A stretch of DNA of 64,000 nucleotides from Dehalobacter sp. CP (GCA_009910795.1 VMEE01000093.1:62001-126000); one strand, 5' to 3'. Positions 1 to 9,251 are shown, counted from the stretch's first letter. A program made the numbers and translations. Notes: a model not told the origin generated them from the sequence alone.

Positions 1-1
1 A

Positions 2-955
2 GGCAAAGGAATCATAGTACGGGAGCCTTCAGTGGTTGCTATGGATATAGAGAAGAACGAGCCTCTGGCGGTTGGAGACAGAGCCAAGGAGATGATCGGA
101 AGAACTCCGGGAAATATTGTTGCCATCAGACCGTTGAAAGACGGCGTAATCTCGGATTTCAATGTTACTCAAAAAATGCTTAAATATTTTATCAACAGGG
201 CTTTAGGATCAAAATTCTTATTTGCGCGGCCCCGGGTCGTCATTTGTGTGCCGTCCGGAGTTACCGCAGTTGAAAAAAGAGCTGTCAAGGAAGCAGCTCT
301 TGCAGCCGGAGCAAAAGATCCGATCATTATGGAAGAGCCAATGGCTGCCGCCATCGGAGCAGGCCTGCCCGTGAGTGATCCTACCGGCAATATGATTGTC
401 GATATCGGCGGAGGCACAACTGAAGTCGCCGTGATCTCGATGGGAGGCATCGTTACAGCCGGCTCGATCCGGGTAGCCGGAGATGAGATGGATGATGCCA
501 TTATTGCGTATATCAAGAAAACTTATAACCTCTCCGTCGGTTATCAGTCGGCTGAGAACATCAAAATGGAGATCGGAGCGGCCTATATGCCGGAAAAAGG
601 TTTGACGTATGCCATCAAAGGACGCGATCTCCTGACAGGTCTCCCCAAGAACGTTGAGATTACTTCCGAAGAAATTGTTGAAGCCTTAAATGAGCCGGTA
701 AATGCTATTGTTGATGCGGTAAAGAACTGCCTTGAGAAAACACCTCCGGAACTGGCGGCAGATATCATGGACAGAGGCATTATTATGGCGGGAGGCGGAT
801 CACTGTTAAGAAATCTGGACAGGCTAATTGCCGATCAGACAGGGATACCCGTCCACCTTGCTGAGGATCCGCTTTCCTGCGTTGCACTGGGTACCGGTAA
901 AGTGCTTGAGAATGAGGAAATTCTAAGAAGGATTGCCGCTATGCAGAAGAATTAA
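2..955 (+). CDS. mreB: Rod shape-determining protein MreB (5' truncated)
   Basis: Actin-like cytoskeletal ATPase that guides lateral wall synthesis. The window opens inside the gene: the frame is open from base 2 and reads [15 protein letters not shown], the usual region about 25 residues into MreB, so only the N-terminus is missing. A GTG at base 32 is internal and not the start. Actin-fold nucleotide-binding motifs are visible, including [13 protein letters not shown] (phosphate 2) and [11 protein letters not shown] (adenosine). 317 residues remain of about 340. It leads the mreBCD-mrdA cluster; mreC follows 18 bases later. Identity is certain; only the true start cannot be seen. Confidence 0.97.
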   Translation, partial: GKGIIVREPSVVAMDIEKNEPLAVGDRAKEMIGRTPGNIVAIRPLKDGVISDFNVTQKMLKYFINRALGSKFLFARPRVVICVPSGVTAVEKRAVKEAALAAGAKDPIIMEEPMAAAIGAGLPVSDPTGNMIVDIGGGTTEVAVISMGGIVTAGSIRVAGDEMDDAIIAYIKKTYNLSVGYQSAENIKMEIGAAYMPEKGLTYAIKGRDLLTGLPKNVEITSEEIVEALNEPVNAIVDAVKNCLEKTPPELAADIMDRGIIMAGGGSLLRNLDRLIADQTGIPVHLAEDPLSCVALGTGKVLENEEILRRIAAMQKN

Positions 956-973
956 AAGCGGGAGGAGAAATCG

Positions 974-1840
974 GTGGGGAAAAAAATAAATCCCATGGGT
1001 ATAGCCGTTCTCGTTTTTGCTGTTCTGCTGATCACTTTGACGACGATCCATTTGACCGGACTCGGCAGTCAGTCTCCGAACCCTGTCGGGAACGCCATGC
1101 AAAGAGTACTTTCACCGATAGAAAGTGCGATTTGGAATCTGGGAGATGGGATTAAAGATAATTTTCGGGCGATTTTCAGTTTTCGGACTGTCAAAGCAGA
1201 AAATGAGGAACTTCGTAAACAGGTAGAAACGCTCACGGGAGACAATCTTCAGCTCAAACAACAGGTACTGGCTGCCCTGCGCTATCAGGAACTTGATGCT
1301 GTTTTTCAAAGTCCCTCGCTGGAGAGCTATGAGAAAATTGGAGCCACCATTATAAACCGTAATCCTTCAGCCTGGTATCAGACAGTCACCGTCAATAAAG
1401 GCAGTGATCACGGCGTAAAAGTGGGTAATCCTGTTGTTGCCAATCTGGGTCTGGTCGGGAAAGTCATTTCTGTCACCCCGAAGACCTCGGATGTTTTACT
1501 GCTACTCGACGGAGAGGGACAGGTTGGCGCCTTTGCCAGGGGTAATAAAGGTGAGGCAATTTTTGGGATTGTCAAAGGTACGTATAAGAAAAACACCAGG
1601 CTGAATTCCTCAGGAGAACTCGAAATGAATTTCCGGCAGGACGATGAAGTCAATGCAGGAGATTTGGTATATACTTCGGGTTTAGGAGAGGTCTATCCCA
1701 AGGACATTCCGATTGGTGTTGTTACCGAGATTAAAATTGATGCGAAAGGCTTGCTGAAGGTAGCCTCGATCGAACCCATTGTTGATTTTGATTCTCTGGA
1801 GGAAGTCTATGTAGTGAGCATTCCGGAGGGCAGTCGATGA
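974..1840 (+). CDS. mreC: Rod shape-determining protein MreC
   Basis: Bitopic membrane protein linking MreB to the elongation machinery. The start is GTG with GGAGGAG 6 bases upstream. One N-terminal membrane helix (about residues 8-28) is followed by a coiled coil (about 65-100, rich in E, L, K and Q) and the beta-domain with NRNPSAWYQTVTVNKGSDHG and GDLVYTSGLG. The length of 288 residues is normal. It overlaps mreD by four bases (ATGA), which indicates translational coupling. Confidence 0.95.
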   Translation: MGKKINPMGIAVLVFAVLLITLTTIHLTGLGSQSPNPVGNAMQRVLSPIESAIWNLGDGIKDNFRAIFSFRTVKAENEELRKQVETLTGDNLQLKQQVLAALRYQELDAVFQSPSLESYEKIGATIINRNPSAWYQTVTVNKGSDHGVKVGNPVVANLGLVGKVISVTPKTSDVLLLLDGEGQVGAFARGNKGEAIFGIVKGTYKKNTRLNSSGELEMNFRQDDEVNAGDLVYTSGLGEVYPKDIPIGVVTEIKIDAKGLLKVASIEPIVDFDSLEEVYVVSIPEGSR

Positions 1841-2352
1841 AACGTTTTATCGTAATGTTACTGATTCTTATTGTCTGTCTCATCCTCCCGGGGACAATCT
1901 TCCATTATTGGTCATGGGCCGGCATAAAACCTGATTTGGCCATGCTCTGGGTTATTTATATCGCTCTGCACCACCGACCGGCTCAGGGAATTGTGTATGG
2001 GTTTGTGATCGGCCTGATTGTGGATTTCTATCTCGGAAGGTATATCGGACTCTATGCGATCATTTTAGCTGTCGTTGCACTGCTGATCAGTATGCTTCAG
2101 CAGCGCTGGTACAGAGAAAACATTCCGCTTACCATGGTACTCGTCTTTATCGTAACGGTTCTCGGGCAGACCCTGATGGCCTTGATTGCAACCACCGCTG
2201 GACTTAACTGGTACCTCGGCGATGCTGTAAAGGTCATTCTGGGCATTTCTTTCTACAACTGCCTATTGGTTCCGCTTACCTATCCCTTCGTCCACAAGTC
2301 TTTTACAGAAGGAATTTTGCAGCCTAAAAAGAAGATCGAACAACAATTATAG
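1837..2352 (+). CDS. mreD: Rod shape-determining protein MreD
   Basis: Small polytopic membrane protein of the elongasome, 171 residues, with about five hydrophobic segments. The start codon lies in the ATGA overlap with mreC. Assignment rests on position between mreC and the class B PBP, length and hydrophobic profile with the MreD-like segment GFVIGLIVDFYLGRYIGLYA. MreD diverges quickly, but this context leaves little doubt. Confidence 0.92.
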   Translation: MKRFIVMLLILIVCLILPGTIFHYWSWAGIKPDLAMLWVIYIALHHRPAQGIVYGFVIGLIVDFYLGRYIGLYAIILAVVALLISMLQQRWYRENIPLTMVLVFIVTVLGQTLMALIATTAGLNWYLGDAVKVILGISFYNCLLVPLTYPFVHKSFTEGILQPKKKIEQQL

Positions 2353-2391
2353 TGTTGGTTAAACATGATTGCTTAATAGGAGATGAACACG

Positions 2392-4470
2392 ATGGAAGAA
2401 AGGGAGAGACAACCCTATCAGAGGCGATTAACCTGGCTCAGTGTGGTTGTCGTTCTTCTTTTTTTAATTTTAGGATTTAATCTATGGTGGCTGCAGATTG
2501 CCAAAGCGTCCTATTATTCGGATCTGGCTGCCGGTAATGTGATGAAAACGGTCACGACGTCCGCAGTCCGCGGGGAGATTGTGGACAGCAACAATATCGT
2601 TTTGGCCCAAAGCGTGCCGAAGTTTGCGCTGACCCTGGACTGGACGGACCTGCAGAAAGTGAACACCAACTGGAAAGATGTTGTTGCTAATCTCGCAGAA
2701 TATATTAAACCGTACTGGCCTTATCCGAACCAATCGGTAGAATTGATTACCGAGGATCTTTTGGTGATGATTCGTAACCAGCAGTGGAAGAGCTACAAGA
2801 CGGTTGTCATTCTGGAAGATATACCGAAAGAACTACAGGCGATTATCGCCGAGCACAGCAATGAGCTGCCCGGCGTCAGCATTGAACCGATAGCGGAAAG
2901 GGTTTATCCGCAAAAGACACTGCTTGGTCAGATCTTAGGCTATGTTCGGGAAATAAGCGAGAGTGAAATTGAACAATTCAATGAGCAGGCAGAGTCCAAT
3001 GATGATGAATATCGCTACACTCAGGGTGACCTTGTAGGGAAAATGGGTGTGGAAAAAAGTTACGATACCTGGCTGCGCGGCAGTCATGGTGTAGAAATTG
3101 TCAGCGTCGACAGCAACGCGAGGCCGATCGACAAAGAAACGCTCCAGGAAGCCCAGGCGGGTTATACCCTGCAGCTGACCTTAGACAGCAAGATGCAGCG
3201 TGTCGTGGAGAACGAACTGGACAGAGTGATCAAGGATATTCAGAAGACCCATCCTGATGCCCAGGCCGGCGCGGCGGTAGTCATCGATGTTAATACAGGC
3301 AAAATACTGGCCATGGCTTCCCGTCCTTTCATGGATCCGAATGACCTGATCGGGACAATTTCGGAGGAAACTGCTCAAAAGTATTTCAGCAGTGAAGATG
3401 CCGCGTCATTTAACCGGGCGCTGACCGGTACGTATCCTCCCGGTTCGACTTTTAAGATGATTACGGGAATGGCTGCTCTGGAAGCTGGTGTTGTTACGCC
3501 GGACGATACTTTCATGGATACCTTGTCTTCGCTGGGGTCCCCGGATGTGCAAAGTGCAGGGGTTGCCGAGTGGGGTGGAAATAATTTTGGCAGGGTGAAC
3601 CTTTATAGCGGCCTTGCACATTCTTCCAATATCTATTTTCAAATTATTGGCCGCAGGGTTTTTGAAAAAAATCCTGAGCTGATCAAAAAAATTGCCAATG
3701 AATTTGGCTTAGGTGTTAACAGCGGTGTTGATTTACCGTATGAAGCGGAAGGGAATGTGCCTTCTCCAGCCTGGAAGAAATCTTATTATAAACCTTATTA
3801 CGATAAAAAAAGAGAAGAAAAGCTTCAGGAAATTGGGGATAAATATGCGCAGCTTCTGGCCAGTGCAAAAGATCAGGATGAGAAAAATAAGCTTCAGCAT
3901 GATAAAGAAGATGAAATTGCTCAGGCCGAACAGGAATATAAAAATAACATTAATGAGTATGTAAACTGGCGGTTGTACGACAGTTATAATAGTTCGATTG
4001 GTCAAGGCGCAAACCACTATTCAATTCTTCAGATGGCTAACTATGTCGCGACCATTGTCAATGGCGGAAAACATTACAAGCCTTATGTTGTGGACAAGAT
4101 TCTTGACCCTGTGACCGGGAAAATCGTCCAGCAGAACCAGCCGGAAGTTCTAAACGAAGTTTCTGTTTCCCAACAAAATATTGAAACGATCAAAAAAGCA
4201 ATGTCGGAAGTAACGAGCGGTGGGGGGACAGCGGCCTGGCTTTTCAGAGATATACCGGAGTTCACCGGCGGCGGTAAGACCGGTACGGCCCAGATCGGTT
4301 CGAAGGGAACGTCCAAAGAAGAAGCTTATAACGGAATGTTTGTCGCGTTTGCACCGTATGACAATCCCCAGATCGCGTTTGCCGGCGTGGTGGAATATGG
4401 CGGACACGGCAGTGAAACATCGGGTTATGTCGCGAAAGCAGCGTTTAAATATTATTTTGGCTGGAAATAG
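2392..4470 (+). CDS. mrdA: Penicillin-binding protein 2, class B transpeptidase
   Basis: Peptidoglycan transpeptidase of the elongasome. An upstream ATG at 2383 touches the ribosome site AGGAG (2378-2382), so ATG 2392, nine bases away, is the likelier start (692 residues). A single membrane anchor lies at about residues 14-34, then the dimerisation domain. Catalytic motifs from 2392: SxxK in GSTFK (Ser352), SxN in SSN (411-413) and KTG (629-631). Between SxN and KTG lies a lysine- and glutamate-rich, coiled-coil-like insertion at about residues 472-523. The gene is last in the mre cluster and is followed by a terminator. Confidence 0.95.
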   Translation: MEERERQPYQRRLTWLSVVVVLLFLILGFNLWWLQIAKASYYSDLAAGNVMKTVTTSAVRGEIVDSNNIVLAQSVPKFALTLDWTDLQKVNTNWKDVVANLAEYIKPYWPYPNQSVELITEDLLVMIRNQQWKSYKTVVILEDIPKELQAIIAEHSNELPGVSIEPIAERVYPQKTLLGQILGYVREISESEIEQFNEQAESNDDEYRYTQGDLVGKMGVEKSYDTWLRGSHGVEIVSVDSNARPIDKETLQEAQAGYTLQLTLDSKMQRVVENELDRVIKDIQKTHPDAQAGAAVVIDVNTGKILAMASRPFMDPNDLIGTISEETAQKYFSSEDAASFNRALTGTYPPGSTFKMITGMAALEAGVVTPDDTFMDTLSSLGSPDVQSAGVAEWGGNNFGRVNLYSGLAHSSNIYFQIIGRRVFEKNPELIKKIANEFGLGVNSGVDLPYEAEGNVPSPAWKKSYYKPYYDKKREEKLQEIGDKYAQLLASAKDQDEKNKLQHDKEDEIAQAEQEYKNNINEYVNWRLYDSYNSSIGQGANHYSILQMANYVATIVNGGKHYKPYVVDKILDPVTGKIVQQNQPEVLNEVSVSQQNIETIKKAMSEVTSGGGTAAWLFRDIPEFTGGGKTGTAQIGSKGTSKEEAYNGMFVAFAPYDNPQIAFAGVVEYGGHGSETSGYVAKAAFKYYFGWK

Positions 4471-4487
4471 TCATATAAATAAGAAAT

Positions 4488-4517
4488 ACCGGGGAATTTG
4501 ATCCTCGGTTTTTTCTC
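4488..4517 (+). terminator. Rho-independent terminator after mrdA
   Basis: ACCGGGGA pairs with TCCTCGGT (one G-U pair) around a short loop, followed by six T and a T-rich tract. It sits 18 bases after the mrdA stop and closes the mre cluster before minD. Confidence 0.8.
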
Positions 4518-4706
4518 TTTGCGAAAGGAAAAGCAAACGGGATTGTAGAATCTTCTTACACAGAAACAGATCAAAGCTCACGCTGGGCTAACAAGGTACT
4601 GGTTGGAATTCTGAAGAGGGGATTTATTTTTTACTTGGAAATGGGAAATTATAACTAAAATGTAAGACAATGCATTAATCATTTATGATGAAAGGCAGGC
4701 TTGGTT

Positions 4707-5501
4707 ATGGGTGAAACAATTGTAGTAACTTCAGGGAAAGGTGGCGTAGGGAAAACTACTACAACAGCAAATTTGGGGACAGCCCTGGCTTTTGCCGGAT
4801 TTAAAGTTGTATTGGTCGACACGGATATCGGCCTTCGCAATCTTGATGTTGTTATGGGCCTCGAGAATAGGATCGTCTATGATATTGTCGATGTTACAAG
4901 CGGCAGCTGCAGGATCAAACAAGCACTCATTAAGGACAAGCGGTTCAACAGCCTGCATCTGCTTCCGGCTGCTCAGACGAAAGACAAAACAGCAGTAAGC
5001 CCCGACGAGATGGAGGTTCTCTGCGAAGAGCTCCGTGAAGAATTTGATTATACGCTGATCGATTGTCCGGCTGGGATTGAGCAAGGCTTTTACAATGCAA
5101 TCGCCGGTGCGGACAAAGCAATTGTCGTTACGACGCCGGAGGTCAGTGCTGTCCGCGATGCCGACAGAATTATCGGACTATTGGAAAGTTCGGATCTGCG
5201 TAATCCAAAACTAATTATTAATAGAATCAGACCACGGATGGTTAAACAAGGGGACATGATGGACATTGAGGATATCGTTGATATCCTGGCTATTGATCTT
5301 CTTGGTGTGGTACCGGAGGACGAGAAGATTATTGTATCGACCAACAGAGGAGAACCCGCAGTCATGGACGGCATTTCCAAAGCGGGCGAAGCTTACCGGA
5401 GGATTGCACAGCGGGTAAGAGGCGAAGAAGTCCCATTAATGAACCTGGATGTATCGAATTCCCTGATGGATAAACTGAAAAATTTAGTTGGCATACGCTA
5501 G
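4707..5501 (+). CDS. minD: Septum site-determining protein MinD
   Basis: Deviant Walker A ATPase that positions the division site at the membrane. ATG 4707 is preferred to TTG 4701 for spacing to AAAGG/CAGG. The deviant P-loop GKGGVGKTT is at residues 10-18, and switch motifs DTDIGLRNLD and LIDCPAGIE are present. The C-terminal amphipathic membrane-targeting helix ends NSLMDKLKNLVGIR. The length of 264 residues is normal. minE follows after 23 bases. No minC is found in the 236 bases between mrdA and minD, its frequent location. Confidence 0.96.
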   Translation: MGETIVVTSGKGGVGKTTTTANLGTALAFAGFKVVLVDTDIGLRNLDVVMGLENRIVYDIVDVTSGSCRIKQALIKDKRFNSLHLLPAAQTKDKTAVSPDEMEVLCEELREEFDYTLIDCPAGIEQGFYNAIAGADKAIVVTTPEVSAVRDADRIIGLLESSDLRNPKLIINRIRPRMVKQGDMMDIEDIVDILAIDLLGVVPEDEKIIVSTNRGEPAVMDGISKAGEAYRRIAQRVRGEEVPLMNLDVSNSLMDKLKNLVGIR

Positions 5502-5524
5502 CCCTGCACTGGGGGGAGGTAATT

Positions 5525-5818
5525 ATGTTGTGGGAATTATTATATCGTGTGCTGGGCAAGGACAATTCCGGAAGCCGTAGTCAGGCCAAAGATCGGCTGC
5601 GGCTGGTTCTGGTTCATGACCGTGCCACGATATCACCCTACCTGATGAATCGCTTAAAAGAAGATCTGGTCAAGGTGATATCGAATTATATGGTGATTAA
5701 CGAAGAGGGATTGGAGGTATACCTGAATCAAGATGAGAAGGAAGTCGCGCTGATGGCCAGTGTTCCTGTGAAGAAAATTAGAAGGGACTATATGGAGAGA
5801 ACACAGTCGATTTCATGA
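5525..5818 (+). CDS. minE: Cell division topological specificity factor MinE
   Basis: Stimulates the MinD ATPase and drives Min relocalisation. 97 residues, with the strong ribosome site GGGGGGAGG just upstream of ATG. The N-terminal membrane and MinD-interaction stretch includes LRLVLVHDRATISP; the C-terminal beta-rich dimerisation domain includes VEYxx-type segments such as LEVYLNQDEKEVALMASVP. It pairs with minD in one operon and is followed by a terminator. Confidence 0.94.
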   Translation: MLWELLYRVLGKDNSGSRSQAKDRLRLVLVHDRATISPYLMNRLKEDLVKVISNYMVINEEGLEVYLNQDEKEVALMASVPVKKIRRDYMERTQSIS

Positions 5819-5840
5819 GTAAACCGCTCAAGGCAAACAA

Positions 5841-5867
5841 AAAGGAAGCATTGAGCTTCTTTTTTTG
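5841..5867 (+). terminator. Terminator after minE
   Basis: AAGGAAGC, the loop ATTGA, then GCTTCTTT and a run of T. It starts 22 bases after the minE stop. Confidence 0.8.
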
Positions 5868-6174
5868 TGAACAAAACTTTACATGGGTGTATCGGAACTT
5901 GAAGTTTAGGATTGATTTACAACAATTTTAAGACGTAAAGCCCAAGGGTTTTTGGAAACGAATCCAGGAACTCTTCTTATTTTGATGGTTAGCCTCCAAC
6001 CAGGCCGTCCCAAAATCGACACCAGGTGTCGATTTTGAATGCGCATTGGGATTTGGGACAGGCCGTCTATATGAGGTTTGTCACACTCGTAAGCCTGGAC
6101 AGCTGGAGTCGGGCCGGGATGAAGATGTTCAACGTATTTTAGTAAGAAAAAACCCTTTACTTGTCAAGTTATCA
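5868..6174. repeat. Non-coding spacer with a 25-base perfect palindrome
   Basis: The 415 bases between minE and rodA hold no credible gene. Inside, 6012-6036 is a perfect inverted repeat: AAAATCGACACC, one A, then GGTGTCGATTTT. The flanks read GTCCC and GGGAC further out (6007 and 6055 areas), so a longer imperfect hairpin is possible. The GACACC/GGTGTC core also appears in the spacer near 24545. No transposase is visible. Confidence 0.6.
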
Positions 6175-6202
6175 TTGTGAACGGAGAGATCTGTGATATA
6201 AT
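6175..6202 (+). promoter_or_regulatory. Sigma-A-like promoter for rodA
   Basis: -35 TTGTGA (6175-6180), a 16-base spacer and -10 TATAAT (6197-6202), extended by TGA immediately upstream. It overlaps an upstream in-frame GTG at 6177, which supports the later rodA start. Confidence 0.7.
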
Positions 6203-6233
6203 CTTGGGTAGCAGCCGATATATGGAGTATTGT

Positions 6234-7406
6234 ATGATAAAAGAAAGAAATTGGAATTTTATTAGAGGTCTCGATCTTGGAATGGTCTTGGCAGTTGTGC
6301 TGCTTTTAGGGGCGAGCCTGCTGATCTTAAGCACGGCTTCCATTAATGTTATGGCGTCAGACCCGTATCATTATGTGAAAACTCAGGTGGTCTGGATCGC
6401 TACAGGAATTGTTCTTGCAGTCATTGTTGCGTTTACTGATTATGAAAACTATAAAAAAATCGGTATCTGGATCTATGCTTTCAATATATTCCTGCTTCTT
6501 CTGGTTTTTGCTTTTGGTTCTGAAGCGAAGGGTGCGCAGCGCTGGATCCCTATCACCTCTACGCAAAGCATTCAGCCCTCGGAATTTGCCAAAATACTGC
6601 TGATCGTTACGTTTGCCAGCTTTCTCAATGAGAGGGAAGGAAAACTGAATAATGTAAAGGACTTTATTTCCCCCCTGCTGTTTGTATTGCCGCCTACTTT
6701 ATTAATATTTCTTCAGCCTGATTTGGGGACTGCGATGGTGTTCGGGGCGATTTTCATTGGAATGATGTTTGTTGCCGGAGCGAACCCGATTAAATTCGGG
6801 GCGGTGATTGTCGGTTGCATTGGGACGGCCATTGGTGCTGTTGCATTGCACTTAGCTACGAACCTTCCCGGACCGCTGAAATTTCTGGAAGGGTTGCCGT
6901 TGCCTTTGAAAGATTATCAGATTAACCGGTTTATTGCTTTTCTGGACCCCGCCAAGGATACTTCAGGAGATGGATATCATGTTATTCAGTCGGTTTGGGC
7001 CATAGGTTCCGGAGGCATTTGGGGCAAAGGGTACCAGCAAGGCACCCAGGCCCAGTATAATTTTTTGCCAGAGCATCATACAGACTTTATTTTTTCAGTT
7101 GTGGGCGAGGAATTTGGCTTTATCGGAACATCGATACTGTTGTTTATATTCTGCATCCTGCTTTTGCGGATGATTACCGTAGCCACCAAATCGAGAGACA
7201 GGTATGGGGTCCTGATTGTCTCCGGAGTCGTATCAATGATTGTTTTCCATGTTTTCATCAATGTTGGAATGGCTTCGGGAATCATGCCTGTCACCGGAAT
7301 TCCTCTGCCGTTTATTACTTCCGGCGGCAGCTCGATGTGGGCAAATATGCTCGCGGTCGGGCTGGTCTTAAGCGTAAGTCTCAGAGGAGAGCGACGAATG
7401 TTCTGA
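6234..7406 (+). CDS. rodA: RodA/FtsW/SpoVE-family peptidoglycan glycosyltransferase
   Basis: SEDS-family polymerase that joins lipid II into glycan strands, working with the class B PBP. ATG 6234 has GGAG six bases upstream; the in-frame GTG at 6177 lies within the promoter. 390 residues with about ten membrane helices. Family signatures include GAQRWIPI, QPSEFAKI, FLQPDLGTAMV, FLPEHHTDFIFSVVGEEFGF and PVTGIPLPFITSGGSS. The cluster suggests the RodA role, although SpoVE or FtsW is possible from sequence alone. A terminator follows. Confidence 0.92.
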   Translation: MIKERNWNFIRGLDLGMVLAVVLLLGASLLILSTASINVMASDPYHYVKTQVVWIATGIVLAVIVAFTDYENYKKIGIWIYAFNIFLLLLVFAFGSEAKGAQRWIPITSTQSIQPSEFAKILLIVTFASFLNEREGKLNNVKDFISPLLFVLPPTLLIFLQPDLGTAMVFGAIFIGMMFVAGANPIKFGAVIVGCIGTAIGAVALHLATNLPGPLKFLEGLPLPLKDYQINRFIAFLDPAKDTSGDGYHVIQSVWAIGSGGIWGKGYQQGTQAQYNFLPEHHTDFIFSVVGEEFGFIGTSILLFIFCILLLRMITVATKSRDRYGVLIVSGVVSMIVFHVFINVGMASGIMPVTGIPLPFITSGGSSMWANMLAVGLVLSVSLRGERRMF

Positions 7407-7461
7407 TACCTTCAAGGACAAAAGTTAACAAGCCATTATTCGAATCTGTAAAGAAATTCCT

Positions 7462-7496
7462 AAAAGAACATTTTCGTCAGGAAGATGTTCTTTTTT
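7462..7496 (+). terminator. Terminator after rodA
   Basis: AGAACATTTTC pairs with GAAGATGTTCT (one G-U pair) around GTCAG, followed by six T. Confidence 0.85.
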
Positions 7497-7564
7497 GCGT
7501 ATTTGTTCATATTCTTTATTAGGGTTGTCTCCCTGAAGGAAAACCTTTATAAGGCGGTGGATGA

Positions 7565-8314
7565 ATGGATCCGTTTGAGCGCTGGGATGACTGGGAATTT
7601 GAAAAGGCTGCCCGGGAGATCGGACGTGGTTATAGGGATGATCAGGAATATGTCAGGAGCAACTGGAAAGATCGTCGGACTTATTTTAATGAAAAAACTT
7701 CCGGAGGTCTTTTGGCCGGTTGGAACGGCAGTCAGAAAAGAGTACTTCTTTCGGCTTTTTTGTTTTTAACGATTGTTTTCAGTGCCAGCGGAGAGGACCT
7801 TGTTTCCAAAGGCGTCTATGCTGTTTATCAAGGCGGTATGAGCAGTGGAAATATCTATGTGGCACTAAACACGATGGCAAAAGAAGCAATAGGCCTTCAG
7901 AACTCTGAAAGCCTGCCGGTGAATTCTGTAAAAGAAGAGATTTTTTATCCACCTGTAGCCGGAGCTGTCAAGGTAGCGTTTGAGAGCAAAAATGAGGATG
8001 GGACGATCAGCAGCGGCATTGAAATTGAAAGTGCGCTGGGGACTGCTGTGCTCTGCCCCCAGGAAGGAGTTGTACTCGAAGTCAGTGAAAATGAAAAATT
8101 CGGAAAAGTGATACGGATCAACTTTGGCAATGGCTGGGAGGGCCTTTTGGGGAATTTTGGCGATATTAATGTTGAACGGGGTGAACCTGTTTCGATGGGA
8201 AAAAAATTGGGGACAGTCGGAGTCAGCTCAGCACGGGAAAAACCCTGGCTCTACCTAGAACTGCAAAAAGACGGTCAGCCGGTCGACCCCTTGACATACC
8301 TAATTCAGAACTAG
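7565..8314 (+). CDS. spoIVFA: SpoIVFA-like protein with degenerate M23 domain
   Basis: Probable regulator of the SpoIVFB intramembrane protease in sporulation. 249 residues: a charged, cytoplasmic-looking N-terminus (1-58), one membrane helix at about 60-75, then a C-terminal LysM-less peptidase M23 fold (about 130-249). The M23 zinc-binding positions are not kept: where active enzymes have HxxxD and HxH, this one reads SGIEIES and WLYLEL, so it should not cut peptidoglycan. That matches known SpoIVFA. ATG 7565 is preceded by AAGG and GGTGG; an ATG four bases earlier is out of frame. spoIVFB follows 79 bases on. Confidence 0.82.
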   Translation: MDPFERWDDWEFEKAAREIGRGYRDDQEYVRSNWKDRRTYFNEKTSGGLLAGWNGSQKRVLLSAFLFLTIVFSASGEDLVSKGVYAVYQGGMSSGNIYVALNTMAKEAIGLQNSESLPVNSVKEEIFYPPVAGAVKVAFESKNEDGTISSGIEIESALGTAVLCPQEGVVLEVSENEKFGKVIRINFGNGWEGLLGNFGDINVERGEPVSMGKKLGTVGVSSAREKPWLYLELQKDGQPVDPLTYLIQN

Positions 8315-8393
8315 TATATAAATTCAAAAATTCCGATTGTACTTAGTACTTTTAATCGATCTGCCAGGGATGGGGAGAAAGAGGGAGATGAAG

Positions 8394-9251
8394 ATGAAAG
8401 TTAAGGTTCACCCGACCTTTATCATCCTATTAATCCTATGTATGCTTGCCGGTCAGGTTGTCAGGGCACTTCTAGTCTTTGGCCTGGTTATTGTTCATGA
8501 AGCCTGTCATATACTTGCTGCAAGAGGTTACGGGATCAGGTGTAGGAGTATCGAGCTCTATCCCTATGGGGGGACGGCCGTTCTTGACGACAGCTTTGAA
8601 GGGAAAAAGAAGGAGGAGACAATCATTGCCTTTGCTGGTCCAGCCGTCAATATCGTGTTATTCTTCTTCATTCAGATTCTTCGCGAAAACGGCATTTTGA
8701 ACGGAGCATGGGCACTGGAATTTGCCAAAACAAATTTCTGGCTGGCAGCCTTTAACCTGCTTCCTGTTCTGCCGCTTGACGGCGGCAGAATGGTCCGTGG
8801 CCTGCTGGCGGGGTCTTTTGGCTTTGTCCCGACCACCCGGCTCCTGGCGGCAGCCGGTAAATGCCTTGGGGGTGTTTTTATTTTCGCTGGTTTCCTGATG
8901 CAGGGAATGGGCTTCTATATTTATGAACCGGTTCTTTTTATTGTTCTTGGCATCTTTTTCTGGATTGGCAGCGGCAAAGAGCTGGACAATGCCAGAATTG
9001 TTTTTTTAAAGCAGCTCTGCCGCAAGAAAGAGCGTCTTTTGGCGCAGGGGTTGATGCCCGGAAGGAGTCTCGCGGTAAGTAGGGACACTGCGCTTAAACA
9101 GATTATTGATAAGTTTTCTGCTGATCATTTCAGTCTCGTCAGTGTAATGGGTAAAGACGGTAAGATCGAAGGAACGCTAAGTGAGACTGAAGTTATTCAG
9201 GGCATGATGGACTTTGGACTCAATTGCATGGTCGGAAGATTAAAGGAATAA
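8394..9251 (+). CDS. spoIVFB: SpoIVFB-like site-2 (M50) metalloprotease with CBS segment
   Basis: Intramembrane zinc protease expected to release pro-sigma-K in the mother cell. The start ATG 8394 is six bases after GAGGGAG; an upstream in-frame ATG at 8337 lacks a ribosome site. 285 residues with HExxH as HEACH in the second membrane helix and the second zinc motif NLLPVLPLDGGR. The C-terminal about 70 residues resemble a CBS domain (ALKQIIDKFSADHFSLVSVM), a layout known for SpoIVFB. It is paired with spoIVFA. Confidence 0.9.
   Translation: MKVKVHPTFIILLILCMLAGQVVRALLVFGLVIVHEACHILAARGYGIRCRSIELYPYGGTAVLDDSFEGKKKEETIIAFAGPAVNIVLFFFIQILRENGILNGAWALEFAKTNFWLAAFNLLPVLPLDGGRMVRGLLAGSFGFVPTTRLLAAAGKCLGGVFIFAGFLMQGMGFYIYEPVLFIVLGIFFWIGSGKELDNARIVFLKQLCRKKERLLAQGLMPGRSLAVSRDTALKQIIDKFSADHFSLVSVMGKDGKIEGTLSETEVIQGMMDFGLNCMVGRLKE

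Noticed and set aside
6177..6233. Longer rodA start at GTG 6177
   Set aside because: It overlaps the -35/-10 promoter elements, and ATG 6234 has a well-spaced GGAG.
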